64,000 nt of DNA, from positions 17,492,120 to 17,556,119 of the forward strand of contig OX375880.1 of the NCBI GenBank assembly GCA_947359465.1, read 5' to 3'. How positions within the stretch are numbered: position 1 is the stretch's first letter; each line of letters begins with the position of its first letter. Below, one piece after another: positions 1-12,300 of the stretch. Origin of the DNA: Metellina segmentata (Eukaryota; Arthropoda; Arachnida; Araneae; Tetragnathidae). The notes under the pieces are model-generated. The model did no database searches. It saw only the letters and a program-made list of their open reading frames with translations, and was not told where the DNA came from. The position numbers and the translations under genes are program-made.

Positions 1-821
1 GTCGCTGAAATAGGATAAAAAACGAATTTATCATCATAGATATGGAACTTGTAAAGAAATACGGTTATAGGTACTTTCACAATTACACGTTTTTAGTACA
101 CTTGCTTTGATGTCCCTCTTTCTTGGCATGTAATAGAATTATTTAAAATAAGTTAAATACTTTCAGTAAGCTACGTTTATTCTTTAGGTATAAACCAGTC
201 AGTCTCAAAAAGAACTATTTTAAAGATAATCTGGATGTCATGTTGTCTTTAATTACAAAAGAGGGTAAGTTTCTTATCTAAATATCTACAATAATTATTA
301 CACATATATATGTGTGTGTGTGTGGATATACTGTTACTAAACACTCAACTTTAGAAAAACCATAGACGTGAAATATAAGTAGACAGAGCATTGCTATTGA
401 GAGGAGCAACAAAAAGTGTGATCAGATGTCGACTAATAGTCATGCTACTGCTTAGTGAAAAATGAACTTTCTTGGTCGATTTGATATTTTATTGCTTCTT
501 GTGGTGATATAACATTTTAGCACAGGGTAGGTATGTGAATACGCATTAATTCAGACTGGCGACAAAAATGGTGAAGTCGCCTATGTCAACTACTATGACG
601 CGTGGGCCAATCAGATGATGAATCAACGGATGGTCGTCGTCTTCTCACTCTCGTTCCGAGGACCAATCAAAATTCGCTTCCTCCCAGCAGACGAAAGTAG
701 TCCGAGGTTAACATTGCTTCTAGTTTTGGTCACATGGTCCTTGGGCAGATAAAAAGGTTACCATTGCTCACACTTTTATATTTCCTCTTTCAATACAACG
801 CTTTTTGAACTTTTTACAAGC
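1..821. other. No gene recognised; short TA/TG run and two CCAAT boxes
   Basis: AT-rich sequence without a recognisable reading frame. A short TA/TG dinucleotide run lies at about 304-324. CCAAT pentamers occur at 607-611 and 663-667, upstream of a TATA-like motif at 822, so this could be a promoter region. No downstream coding exon could be recognised to support that. Confidence 0.4.
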
Positions 822-830
822 TATATAAAA
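822..830 (+). promoter_or_regulatory. TATA-box-like motif, possible promoter
   Basis: TATATAAAA with two CCAAT boxes about 160 and 215 bases upstream. The reading frame that follows (about 853-1059) resembles no family I know and has no ATG at its start. In DNA this rich in A+T the motif can arise by chance. Confidence 0.2.
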
Positions 831-1504
831 CGCATATATTATGAATTCTTAAGTGTTTTCGAACAGGGGAGCAAGGCCTTACATATCCACGAGAGGTATT
901 TCTGTCAAGTTAAATATAGGTGGCGGTAGTGTTTTGGCGGCGGAATGTGCTTTTCGTACGGTTTCCTCATCGACCTTAAAACGAAATAGACAGAGCCCGC
1001 AGCTTCATGTTATGTTTTCCAGTTCTCGGTTTCAAGATGTGTCACGTGGTTGTGGGTAAAAGCATGAATCCTATAGTATTGATTGGTTAAAGTGACTATC
1101 CACCGTGATCAAAAACACTAGTCTGCTGTTCCATAGTCAATCGGTGAATTCGATTTGTGATTTACCCTTCACAGATCTTTACGACAGTGACTCCGCCTAC
1201 ATGGTCCGTCTATTTCATTTTAAGGTCGATGGGTTTCCTAACGTGACGTCACGTGCTTTGTTTTCTTTAGTAGAATTTCAGTACGTCATCATCAAAAATT
1301 GAATTCCGAATTGGTGCACTCCATGGCAAGTCAATGGACGCTGTTAAAATCATTAATCACAACTTTTAAACAGAGCTTGGAAATTTAAGATTTTTTCAGA
1401 GGGAAAGCCCATAACACATTATTAATGCAAAAATATGGTTGGACTCAAGAACACAGTGATGCTATTCCATGTCGAGTTCAACGAATTATGACATGTTAAG
1501 ACAA

Positions 1505-2345
1505 CCCATTTGTATTGCTGTTATTTCGTTTTTTTAAAGCAACCTCCGGTAAGCGTAAAGTTTTATTTTTAATTTTGAATATTCTAGAAAGTTCTTTTAA
1601 AATCCGTTAAACTGTCGTTTGATTTCATTGGTCCATTAAAATTTTTTCATAGATTTCATTGGTTCTTTTAATGGTTTTTCTCCAGTTGTGGAATTTTTCT
1701 TCATTTTAGTTTATGTCACGGCTCAAGTGAAGTCGTCTCAGGTTGTCTTTTATATTTTTTCTTTACGTACACACACATTTATATTATTCACGTATGCAAT
1801 ATATTTTTAAAACGTTTACAAATGTGTTTCTGAAGCTTGTTACTTTCCGTTGTAAGAAGAAAAAGATTTTTCTAATAAATCTTTCCTTGGCGACATTAGA
1901 AGTGCGCCAGAAAAAAAAACCACCCCAAGGCCGTTGCCACTGGGATAAACGTAGACTGAAGCTGTACCCCATTTTCGATTACGATTAGGGATAATTTTGG
2001 AATAAAGTATCTTATCTTATGCCTATCCAAATAGCCGCAAGCAACGAAAGTCGTAATCACCAATATGGCGATGTACCAGTCTCGTGTACTTGATTTTTGC
2101 CAAAAGAGTTATCCATTTATAGATAACATAACAGCCTCACAAACGTCATGTCTGTTTTCCACTGGAATGGCTTGCCCGGATGGTATGTAGTATCCGATAC
2201 GTTACAACTTTCGAGCGATGTATTGCCAATTGTGGTAACCTTCCCGTTTTCGCGCTTTTCTTAGTTTTAAGGCAACCCTAGATATTTTCTCCTGACGATA
2301 ATAAACGGGTCTCATGATTGGTTAAGGAAGAAAATACGCTTTTCC
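1505..2345 (+). repeat. Dispersed repeat, diverged copy of 41007-41735 and 57022-57735
   Basis: Several segments align in the same order with the array copies. They include the stretch around TTCTAGAAAGTTCTTTTAAA, the segment ending in TGCGCCA plus an A-run, the GCCACT...ATAAAC...GAAGCTGTACCCC segment, the ATGTAGTATCCGA block and the closing TGATTGGTTAA. This copy lacks the GACGAGATATCTCGTC palindromes present in the array copies. Neither ends nor coding potential identify its class. In the array it lies directly upstream of the zinc-finger mini-gene, so it may be an old duplicate of that gene's 5' flank or an unclassified transposon. Confidence 0.6.
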
Positions 2346-2676
2346 ACTTTTATTTTTAATGTAGAACGGAATTAAAATTTAGACAGTCTTTGAAATTGTT
2401 GGGTGCATATGAATTTTGCTCTTGATTTATAAAATCGACTTGTTTTATTAATTTTCAAAAATTTTAGGATAAGTTTGGAAAGCAGATTGTAAGTTACAAT
2501 TTTTTAAATTTGTCACTTTATTTAAATTTCAATTAAAATTTCGAAAAAAAATTTGGATTAAATTTGATTTTTGAAATTGCAGATTGGAATTTAGAATTTT
2601 TTTCCCCTCTTGGTTGCTCATTTCCCCTTAGTTGATTTGATATAGCAGTGGATAGTGTTATTGAACGTTAGAAAAT

Positions 2677-2677
<1 letters not shown>

Positions 2678-2709
<32 letters not shown>
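2678..2709. repeat. Poly-T tract (about 32 T)
   Basis: An uninterrupted T homopolymer directly before the Merlin fossil. It may be a slippage-prone or poorly assembled site. Confidence 0.8.
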
Positions 2710-2711
<2 letters not shown>

Positions 2712-2724
2712 AAACATGTAGTAG

Positions 2725-3125
2725 CTTGATTGGGAAGAGGGTCAAATGTCTTTCATGTGAGAATGATATGATTTTAACATTGAGAAAGGATGCTGGTGAT
2801 AGGTAGGAGTGGAAATGTAGAAAGATAGGACAAAAGTTTGGCAAAAGAAAGTATAACAGGAGTAAGAAATTGGAGGGTAAATGGGTGTTTGGAGGACTTG
2901 AACGAGGGACGGATAAATGTTTTATGGTTGAGGTGAAAAATAGGAACCAGAAAGTTTTGGCTGAGGTAATTCAGAGCTGAATTTTGCAAGGAACTACAAA
3001 AATTTCTGACTATTGGAAGTCATATGCTGGTATCAATACCCGAAGGACAAAGAGTTCAAGGGTTATCGATTCGAGCATATGACTGTTAACCATAGTCAGA
3101 ATTTCAAGGACCCGGCTATGAGGGT
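2725..3125 (+). pseudogene. Merlin (IS1016/ISXO2-like) transposase fossil
   Basis: One mostly continuous frame reads a zinc-ribbon half (CLSCENDM, then EWKC) followed by the start of the ISXO2-like catalytic domain: FGKRKYNRSKKLEG, KWVFGGLERGT and ILQGTTKISDYWKSY. In a shifted frame the conserved FEHMTVNHSQNF close follows. These are hallmarks of Merlin DNA transposons. In-frame stops lie near 2800 and 2979. The usual segment between zinc ribbon and catalytic domain is missing, as if removed by an in-frame deletion. No terminal inverted repeats were recognised. Dead copy. Confidence 0.8.
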
Positions 3126-3490
3126 AAGTTTGATTTTTGTTTAGCTTTTGGTTATATTACAAACACTGGACTATGCTTGGGTGGGCACCCAATACGGTGA
3201 CTTATACGCATGGAAGCCAACGGTGAAAGGCCCCGGAGGGGCGGCGAGGTAGCCGGCAGGCGGGGATCGCGCGTTATACGCTGTGACTTATCTACAAACA
3301 AATTTCTCCCGGTATACTGGTTTAAACGCATTGAAACCTTAAGCACAATACGCTTTGACTTCTCTAAAAAACAATTTCCTCTTGTAAAGTCGTTACAATA
3401 AAAATATTTGTCTTGCTTTTCCATATATGGCTCTATAACCTGGAATATCCCCATTAAGTTGCTCACATAATGCTAATTGCTAGAAAAATC

Positions 3491-3510
3491 GTGAAAAAAT
3501 ATTTTTTCAC
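3491..3510. repeat. Perfect 20-bp palindrome
   Basis: GTGAAAAAAT followed at once by its reverse complement ATTTTTTCAC, with no spacer. The core is a run of A then T, so chance is plausible. Confidence 0.7.
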
Positions 3511-3931
3511 ACTTATAGATAGCAGAAGAATTTTTAGATTTTTTTTTTCTCATCAAAAACCTTTGTGTGGATTATGATCACAGAAAAGAACTACCTTATT
3601 AAAAAAAGATTTCTTGTTTTGAATTTTCTATGCATTGCAAAGTTTCTAATTCAAAATTGATAAAAATCCGGACGTTTTAAAAAAAAATCGCGTTTTTTTT
3701 TTATTAAATTTTTTTTTTTTTAACAATTATAAATTAAATTTTTTATTAAAATTTTTTTTTTTAAGTGACAAAACTAGGATGAAATTGACGCAAAATTGCG
3801 TACATGTTCGGAGAAAACCAGACTGAAATATTAGAAAATTTTCAAGTGAAATTTATATTGCTTTTTTCTTAATTTTTAAACAAATTATTATTATTATTTA
3901 TGCACTGTATGCAAAGGTTCACGTTGCATAT

Positions 3932-3971
3932 GGCGGCCATCTTGGAATTGCTTACATCGGCCGCCATCTTG
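3932..3971. promoter_or_regulatory. Two YY1-type GCCATCTTG motifs
   Basis: GGCGGCCATCTTG at 3932-3944 and GGCCGCCATCTTG at 3959-3971, same orientation, starts 27 bases apart. The reverse complement CAAGATGGC is the core bound by YY1/Pho-type zinc-finger proteins. No associated gene is visible, so the role is unknown. Confidence 0.35.
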
Positions 3972-5390
3972 ATTTGGCGTAAACAATCGCTTTGGCGGCC
4001 TAACGTATCGGATGCTACCACTCCACCGCTTGCCCACTTGTTTCGACGGTTGCAGCTATGGCCGTACGACAGAGCATTGATAAATGATTCGTGGATTAAA
4101 TTTCCTACAATTTTAGTGTTCGCTCCTATTTTAACACAATAAGAACAGATAACTACCGAGTTTATTTAATGATTGCATGTACGAAAGTATCAGGAATGAA
4201 AATCACAACACACTGTACAATTTTTGTAAATATGAGAAACAAGAGCAAATTATTAGCAATTTAAAATGCTGCAAAATTAAAATTCATATTGTGAAATTGT
4301 TAAAACGGTTTTGCTTACTTAATTCTCGAGCAGTGTTGCCTTGAGTATTCTCTTTCTCTACCACTGACTCGGTTCGCGGACGTACAGACATAACTAGAGA
4401 TCTGTAACGTTTGTCTGTTTTCTTCCTCAAATCTCGAAGGTACAGTGGTGGAACTCGTCGAAAACCACTCTCAATGTTATTACCCATTAGATATTAATTT
4501 TTGACAGGAATTTGGACCGGACTTTTCAAATTCCTAACACTCATGTTTGATTTGATTTGTTTTCTTGCAAATAATAAAAGTTCTAGTTTTTCAGCAATGG
4601 CTTTCACTTGTCTTGTTTTAATTTCAAAGCAACAATTCACTTCGAATGTGTTCATGCTTAAACAAAAGTATTTTGGACAACTTTAGAAATTATTACAGGT
4701 TTGGCTTTCTAATGAACCTAATCTACAAATAACAGGACTGCGAGGATTGAACTAGTTCTTTTGTGAATGTCTTTTTCAAGGTTTCATTTTTATTGTCCCA
4801 GAAAGTACTAAAAAAGACAAAGTTCTATAATTTGTAAATTTTGATCACACTAGTTGTGTGATTTAGTTCGTTCCAATATTTGTGCTGCTCCAGGGCGACA
4901 TTAATGAATTACCATTGTTCCAATATTGCGACAAATTGCAGAACAAACACTGTTGAAAACATTAACTTTTAATTTATGTATTTTAAATTATTCTAATTTT
5001 CTTTCAGAGGGGAACGATTTTCTGTTACCCAATACGGAATATGAACAGAGAGAGAAAACACGTTTTACCACTAAAACACTAGTGTTATCTACATTTAGTT
5101 TCACTGAAACACGTCTCATATTTAAAGCACATCTTTTTCCAATGTGTTTTGGTTACTGAAAGGAAATTTCGCGAGTTTTTCAAAAAAGTAGTACCTTAAT
5201 AAGATTTCTGTTAATTTTTTTTTTTTTTTTTCAGTTTGAAAAGTGGTGCATAATCATTTTTATTACCTAAAATGTTTCAGAATTTCAGATAGAAGAAAAA
5301 AAAACCATGAAAAATAATTGCGAAGTAGAATTTTGGATATGATCCTCAGTCCGCCGAATGCAACTTAGAATAAAGCCCTGTTAAGTAAAA

Positions 5391-5490
5391 GATGGTAATG
5401 GTAAGGGTAATTTTAGTTAACGTCGTACTAGAGCAACACAACGGGCTATTGACGACGGTCCGGAATCAGTCCCTTAAGGGAAAGATTCGA
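5391..5490 (-). repeat. tRNA-SINE 3' fragment
   Basis: Antisense tail of the SINE family seen throughout the window. It has GTTAACGTCGTACTAG, then AGCAACACAACGGGCTATTG, then ACGACGGTCCGG. The tRNA-like head is missing. Confidence 0.7.
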
Positions 5491-6196
5491 ATTAAGTAAA
5501 AGAAATTACACACATTTGAAAGGTTTTGTAATGGTTTTCCTTGGGATACACCTGCACGTCTGAATCCTATTATCAGATTGGTTGATCACTTGGTGACATC
5601 ACAAAGTTGATGCTACCCATTGGTTAAGATAAATATTCAAAATTACGGCGTTAGGATTCCAGCCTCGCGACAGGTACTTAGAAATAAGGGTATTTAACGA
5701 AAATTTGATTAAAAGAAATTTGGAAAAAATTAATTAATATTACTTTTGTTTTAAAACCGGAAAAAGTTCAGTTGTTGGAGCCCTCTTCCAATATTAAACC
5801 TTTGTTCACACTTCCCGAAACTGTAATTAAGTAAATAACGTTTACCTGAAAAATAACATTCCCAACTCTTTTATTTCATATTTTATGTGATTTTGCCCTT
5901 CAGTCTATTATTAGACAAGCCGAGAATTTCTCCACAATATTTCCGAACGAAGCTTCAAAAAAAATTGTAAGAATCACGTGAGCTTCCAAATATTGTCATA
6001 GGCAGCAGATGAATGTTTCTCAACAATCTCTTTCCTTGCATGTGATTTGTTCCTGTAAATACCTGATTTGAAAATTACCTTCCCTCTTGCCTTTTGTCAT
6101 CTCAACGGATCTGCGGTATTGCTCTGTGGTTGATAACAAACAGTTAATTTTTTGTTAATATTAATAGTCGAATTCGTCTCTCATTAGCAAAGAAAA
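5491..6196 (+). promoter_or_regulatory. Upstream region and probable 5' UTR of the REEP5-like gene
   Basis: The first coding exon starts at 6197. The preceding 700 bases carry no other gene. No TATA box or initiator stands out, so the transcription start cannot be placed. A non-coding first exon here or further upstream is possible. Confidence 0.35.
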
Positions 6197-6320
6197 ATGT
6201 CTGCATTTACGGGATATCTGGAGAAACTGGACAAGAAATTGCACGAGAAGAATGTAATTACAGATTACTTTGAGAAAGCCGAGAAGGCCACTGGTGTTAA
6301 ACGTGTATATCTTGCCGCAG
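6197..6320 (+). CDS. REEP5: REEP5-like exon 1
   Basis: Starts at ATG 6197 in context AAAAATG and encodes residues 1-41, a charged amphipathic N-terminus containing KLHEKNVITDYFEK and GVKRVYLAAG. It ends in phase 1 at a perfect donor, GCAG|GTGAGT. Confidence 0.93.
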
Positions 6321-9300
6321 GTGAGTTGAACTTTCCTCGATTTCATGATAGCGAGGAAACATTTTATGCACAAATTTTAAACTTCCGCTCATCATATTAT
6401 GATTGCTTTAATATGTGTTATCATGGTTTTTGATCAATTATTGAATTTGACGTGATTTTGATCCATTTGGCTTAGATTTATTGGCTTGTATTGAAAGTTA
6501 TGAATTGTTTTTGAAACTTTGTCCTGGTCTTTCAGCTTTTGGCACATTTGTCTCGTGTACTTCGAATAGGGAATGAATTTCACTGTTGTTTCTATCACTA
6601 TATAAATCAAAGAAAATTACAAGTAGAGAGGGCAATTTGGATACGTATAGATAGCAATTTTATTGCATCCACTATTGTGTATAATCAAATAGCATTTTCG
6701 CTATCAATGATGAGAAATTGCGTATGTAAATTAACAAACTATCGTCTGAAAAATTATATTCAAAATAATAATTCTGAAATTTTCTGTTGATGAAGCGGTC
6801 TTTTTTTGAGTTAATCGAAGTTTGGATATCAAATTTCACACCTTCAACACATTGATAGGAAAACAATGTAAATAAGACTCGGTAATCCTCAGTTGTAACA
6901 CTTATACTTGCTTATAAACTTAAACTAGGTCATGTGACACGAATAATCTGAATTTTATTGGATAATTTTACCCATTTTTAGGTATCTGATCTTAAAAACT
7001 ACCAATCTTTAAAAGATAAAAAAAACCATTTATTTCTAAAGAAAGAATTATAAAATATTCTGTGTTTATTCCAAGAAATTTTACCTAGGCAACATAAAAA
7101 AAGCACACCAAAGCAATGCCACTAAAAAAAGTATCAAAACTGTACTAAATATCTTATTAAACCATGCTGTCTCTGTCTGAAACTTTTTGGATAGATTAGT
7201 GTTTCTGATAGTTTGAAATGTCTTTTGGCAAACAAATACATTAGTTGATTACCTCAAATGTTGTGAAAGCTGCAGTGACCCAAAGTTTTTATAAATTGTT
7301 TTGGTCTTCGCAACAATGATAGTATAATTAATAATGTGTAAAATATCGGAATATTTTAGCAATTACCTTAAGAGACCTATGTGTTTCCATGTTTATGAAA
7401 TGCATTTCATTTAATCAGTGGTGCACCCATAGTGGAGTATTAAAGTTAAACTCACAGAGGCCCAAAACAGTAATTTAGAGAAACTAGTGTAGAAGTATAA
7501 ACAATAGCGTGGGGTCAATGTGCAGTCATCCTTTTCTTTTGTTATTGTGCAGTGATGAAGTCAAGATCTGGTGCTCCCTTGGGGCCCCTGAAATTTTTTT
7601 TTTGTCTCATTGTTGACCTGGGGTGAGGAAGTATTGAGAAAATACTTCATGTCTGCCATATGATTAGTTTTTCGGCGCTTTTTGTGATGGCCGTCTCTAA
7701 CACACTGCAATCGTGTTTGGGAATCTGGGGTAAAATGGTAGTACTAACAAATGGTGCTGCTCGTAGTGCCCAGTCTGGTCCAGTCAGCGTCTTTCCCTTC
7801 CCATGCCGCTTTGTTTTAAGAGTTACAGTCGGAATTTTTGTTCGAATTTGTAAAACGTCAACAACGTTGGGCAAAAAGTGAATGATGGGCTGACGTCTGA
7901 AGACATGGTTAACAATGGAAGTCATAACTTCACTTAATCTCACTGTGATATAACTACTTCGAGTCTCTGGATAACTCCTTCGAGTCTCAGAGTGACAACT
8001 TCTTCAGAACTCAAGATAACTCCAAAAAATATGAAAGTTTGCACATTTCTGCTGCTGGAAAGAAAAATCGTGTTTTCTTCCATCTGGACATTGGCTCATT
8101 TACTGAATTGCAACATCAGGTACGTGAATCAAATCAACTTCAGTTTATATATGAGATATGAGCTCACAAGAAGTAGCCTTACCCGCAGCATAGTAATTCT
8201 GAGATAATCGAGTTTGAAGTCTTCTAAGTTCAATATTTTTTTTTGTACCTGTGCATATTACATTGTGCTCAATTTTTTAATAATTATCTATAAATAACCT
8301 ATCAGGGGATAGAGTACTAAAACAACATTTAAGAACAGCTCCTTCCAATGGCACTTATCTTAGCTGGAGAATTCAAAATGAAATTATCTCCTCTTAACTG
8401 CATCGTTGTAAAAAAAACTTGTTTCTCAGGTGAATGAAGCACAATACTTCTCAGTATTGGTAGATGAAACAACAAACGTATGTGGTATTCAGCAAATGTC
8501 ATTTTGTGTAAGGTTTTTCAAAAATGATTGTAAGGGAAAGTTTTAACAATTTTTATCTGTTATTGATACAGGTCCTTAGAATTTTATCCTGAAAGAAATA
8601 CCTAATTTGGGCATCAATGCATAATACCTTGGTGGGCAAGATTATGATGGTGCTAGTGCTATAAGTGGGGTATATAAAGGTACTCAAGCTATTATTTAAA
8701 AAAAAAGTTTCCTAAAGCCCTGTATGTTCACTGCAGTGCTCATTGTCTAAACCTTATTATTTCTATTGGTTGCGAAATTTCATCTATAAAATTGTATGGA
8801 ATCCATTGAAAAAGCTTAAACTTTTTCAACTATCTCGAGACAAAGGGCTTTAGAAGTTGAAATTGAAGCTTTGGAAATGTAATGACAGAAGTCCACATAA
8901 TGACAAACTTAAAAGCTGCACAACACATTGGATTGATTGGCATGATGCAGTTGACACATTTTTAGAGCTGATTGAGCCTCTACCGAGTGAACTTAGCACC
9001 ATTTCAACATGGGTATACAGACCAAACAACTGCTACTGAACTTCTTTCAAGTTCCATATGCAGATGTGAGTTCCCGGTTAGTCCGATTTAGGAATGTGCT
9101 TTTTGAATGTCCCTTCCCTGGATATATTGCAAGTAAGACTGAATCTTGATCTCGGTTTGGTTGTTTCATATGTTAAACAGTCATTACAAAAAATGACTCT
9201 TTCTAAAAAATTTATCAAGCACTTGAAGACATTAGCCTTGAACTGGCTGTGTCTAGTGTAGGGGAAGACGGGGTACAATGAAACAAAATTTACTAATTAT

Positions 9301-12300
9301 TTTTTCCTATCCACAATTTTGCATGCACAAAAATAGAGTTAATGCATACTTTTAATCTTGTATTTTCCCCATTTAAATAAATTTTTATTAGGTTCTAAAC
9401 AATATCTTTATGCTTGTAAAATAACAAAAAGTAAATGTCTCAAAGTGTTTCATTGTACCCCGTATGGCGGGGTACAATGAAACACATACTGGGGTACAAT
9501 GAAACACTCCAAATGATGCAAGCAATTTTCACCCTATATAGTTTATTTTAGTCACATTCAACTTCTTTTAAATTTATGATTTCTCCAACAGAATATATTT
9601 CCTTGTTTCAGTTCACCCTAATTGATTAAAACAATCATTTATACAGATACTCCTTGTGTCACTGTTATGTGTGGATATCTCATTCTTAGTTCTTCAGTGA
9701 TCATCTAGAGCTGGAAAATAATCCGGATCATCATCATCTTCAGAGTCTGTAGGAGGCAGAGTTTGTTTCGAAAACAATCCCTTCTTAGTTTTTTTCACCT
9801 TTTTACTTTCTAATTGCTTAACCAGAGCATTTTTTACTTGTGTGGTTAGAATTAAACTCTTTGTTTATCTGTTTCCTACTCTTCTTGGACCAGCCTTGGG
9901 GTAAGGTTTTATCTCTTGAGGGAAAATGTATTTCCTCACAGGTTTAGAGCTAGTGCATGGTGTATGAACATTTGCTGATCAACTTGCAGTCGGTGATTCT
10001 GATTTACTTATGGCAAGATCCACCACTTTTGATTCTTGAGTTTTGTCTGTCTGGTCTTCAATTTCATTACTCAGCTCATCAGTTTCATTAATCTGACCAT
10101 GGGAATAATTTTCAGTAGGACAAGGCCTATCTGTGACAGATACGAACACAAATAATCTTCTTCACAAAACATTTCTCTATTGAAAGGCCATATTCCAGTT
10201 GCTGAAAAACCTTTTGTAATATTTTGTGGAGTGATAAGAAAATAAGCAGTGCCAAGTAAAGAAGATATCTCATAGATAGAGATTGTACGACCTGGATTAC
10301 ACAGCATCCAATTATGAAATAAATAAACTATTCTTAAATGTTTTTGAATATAAAAAATCTAACTTACTATTGAAATCTGTACTTTTTTTAGAAGGGAAAA
10401 AAAAAACAGTTTAATTTTGCATGCTATCAAAATGATTACTGTTTTGATTTGGTGTTGTCTTCTCCTATTAATGTTAGGTGTTGCCATTTCCTTAATAAAA
10501 GTGTTTATTTAGATTAATGACAACCAGTAATATGTTATTTTATATCAGTGATATTATATTTACCATTGATATATTACTTCAAGTAAATGCATTCACCCGG
10601 GGCACAATGAAGCATGTTTCATTGTACCCCATCTGCAAGTGTTTCATTGTACCCCGTACTGAGGTTACTAAATAAAAAAAAATTTCAAGCTTCTAATATT
10701 TATTTTTTTCAATTTTGGTTTTGGAGGTATGAAGACAACAACACAAAGATAACAATGTATAGAAAAACTAATTATTACATATAACAACGAGGAAAAAGAA
10801 ACAAAATTACTTTTAGTAAAGAAACTTACTTTCAATGGTGAAAAACCAATAATCTTCTATTGCTAATGTTGTAGAAGTGCGAATGTATCCAAATCACATC
10901 AGTAATTGGAACTTATAATTATATAACATATATATAAATTGCAACTTTCTGTGACAAATTGTACTGATTTTAGAAGTAATGTTTCATTGTACCCCTTGTT
11001 TCATTGTACCCCGTCTTCCCCTACTGTGCAATTCCATATGTAATGGATGGATGTATCATTAAACAATAAAACCATTTCTCATAATTCAGATAGGTGAAAT
11101 TTTTTTAGTACTTATCTAAAGGATAACAATCTCTGATAGTATCACTAATGAATATTTTGATTTTAAAAACAGATGGATGTAATGCTTACTTTGGATGTGT
11201 AATGAATGTATACCTGGAAAAAAAATTGTCACTCTGAACACAAATGATAAATGGTCTGATGTTTACAAAGGAAAATAATGAAAATTAGTTTTTTATAAAT
11301 GAGGAAGATTCAAAGATATAATACAAATACATAGATTATCTCATTTGCGGACAACTTTTTTAATGAAAATTTCAATTCGTAACGGATGTCTCATCTTCAG
11401 AAATATTGAAGTTTGGAGATTGGGATACCAGTTCAGGTGTTCTCATCGGACCACGGTACAAAATTATTAGGCATTGTGCTTGGATTTTTCCCTTTGAGGT
11501 TGATCCCCGACTGTTGCCAATAGGCAGTTGTGTTGCTCCAGTGTGACGCTAATTAACTTCCTACCTACCATTTAGCATTGGCTTGGAAACAAGAGTTGAA
11601 ATCACTGCACCGTTTACTTAGATTTTACCCTGAAATTTCTCAATATTTACTGCTAACTGCTGTACTAATTATGACAATTTTTAATTTATCAAGATATGCA
11701 TGACATTAAGTTTAGAAAAAAATTAATTACTTAAACAATAGTTACATTAATTTTTTTAGTTATGCTGGAAGGGTACAAGTTTCTATGTGTTCGCACATAA
11801 TATGTAGAACCAGACATGTTTTGGTAATGAGTTATTTTTTATTCCTTATTAGAAATAAAAAATATCTAAATTACATATGAGCCTAACAGGTTCTTGTCAA
11901 TGCAAGGAAAACTACCTGTTGAAATGTATGTGGTTCCTAGGTAGTTTAAGTGGTTGAAATGAATTGTCTGAAAATTTCAGTTCCTTCATTTATCCATTGT
12001 GTTTTATTACAGCTCTTGCATTTCACATTACTCACCCATTTGAGAGGAATCACTTAACATCAGTCATATTTGTTTTCATCTATTATGTATTCTTGTTCAG
12101 AGAGGAATTTGTAATGTGTTGTGCTTTATTGAGTTGTTTGTGTCGTCTTCTGAGTAAGACAACTTTCTGTGTCTATTTTACCGACAATATTTAATGAACT
12201 AATTGACATGGTGATTTCATTTGAACAATTTATGTTTGAACCTATTTTACCTTGTGATTATATTAAAAATATAGTCTACTATCATTTATAAAAGACGCCA

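Larger units (their letters stand above)
3126..5390. other. Unassigned intergenic DNA
   Basis: No recognisable gene. Contents: a short G+C-rich patch at about 3220-3300, a perfect palindrome at 3491-3510, long A and T runs at 3540-3770, and paired GCCATCTTG motifs near 3940. The short reading frames here resemble no known family. Confidence 0.5.
9261..11021 (-). mobile_element. pogo/Tigger-like DNA transposon, internally deleted
   Basis: 26-bp terminal inverted repeats, identical at both ends and beginning GGGGAAGACGGGGTACAATG, flanked by TA at 9259-9260 and 11022-11023. The termini may extend a few bases outward, since the next bases are also similar. The interior keeps only the 3' part of a transposase on the minus strand, so most of the gene has been lost. 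Length 1761 bp. Target TA plus pogo-type coding sequence places it in the Tc1/mariner-pogo group. Confidence 0.85.

Noticed and set aside
853..1059. Open frame after a TATA-like box as a host gene
   Set aside because: No ATG at the start, no family resemblance, no splice-supported continuation.
7419..7591. Short hAT MITE with ends CAGTGGTGCACCC and CAGGGGCCCCAAGG
   Set aside because: The two ends match poorly and no 8-bp target duplication is present.
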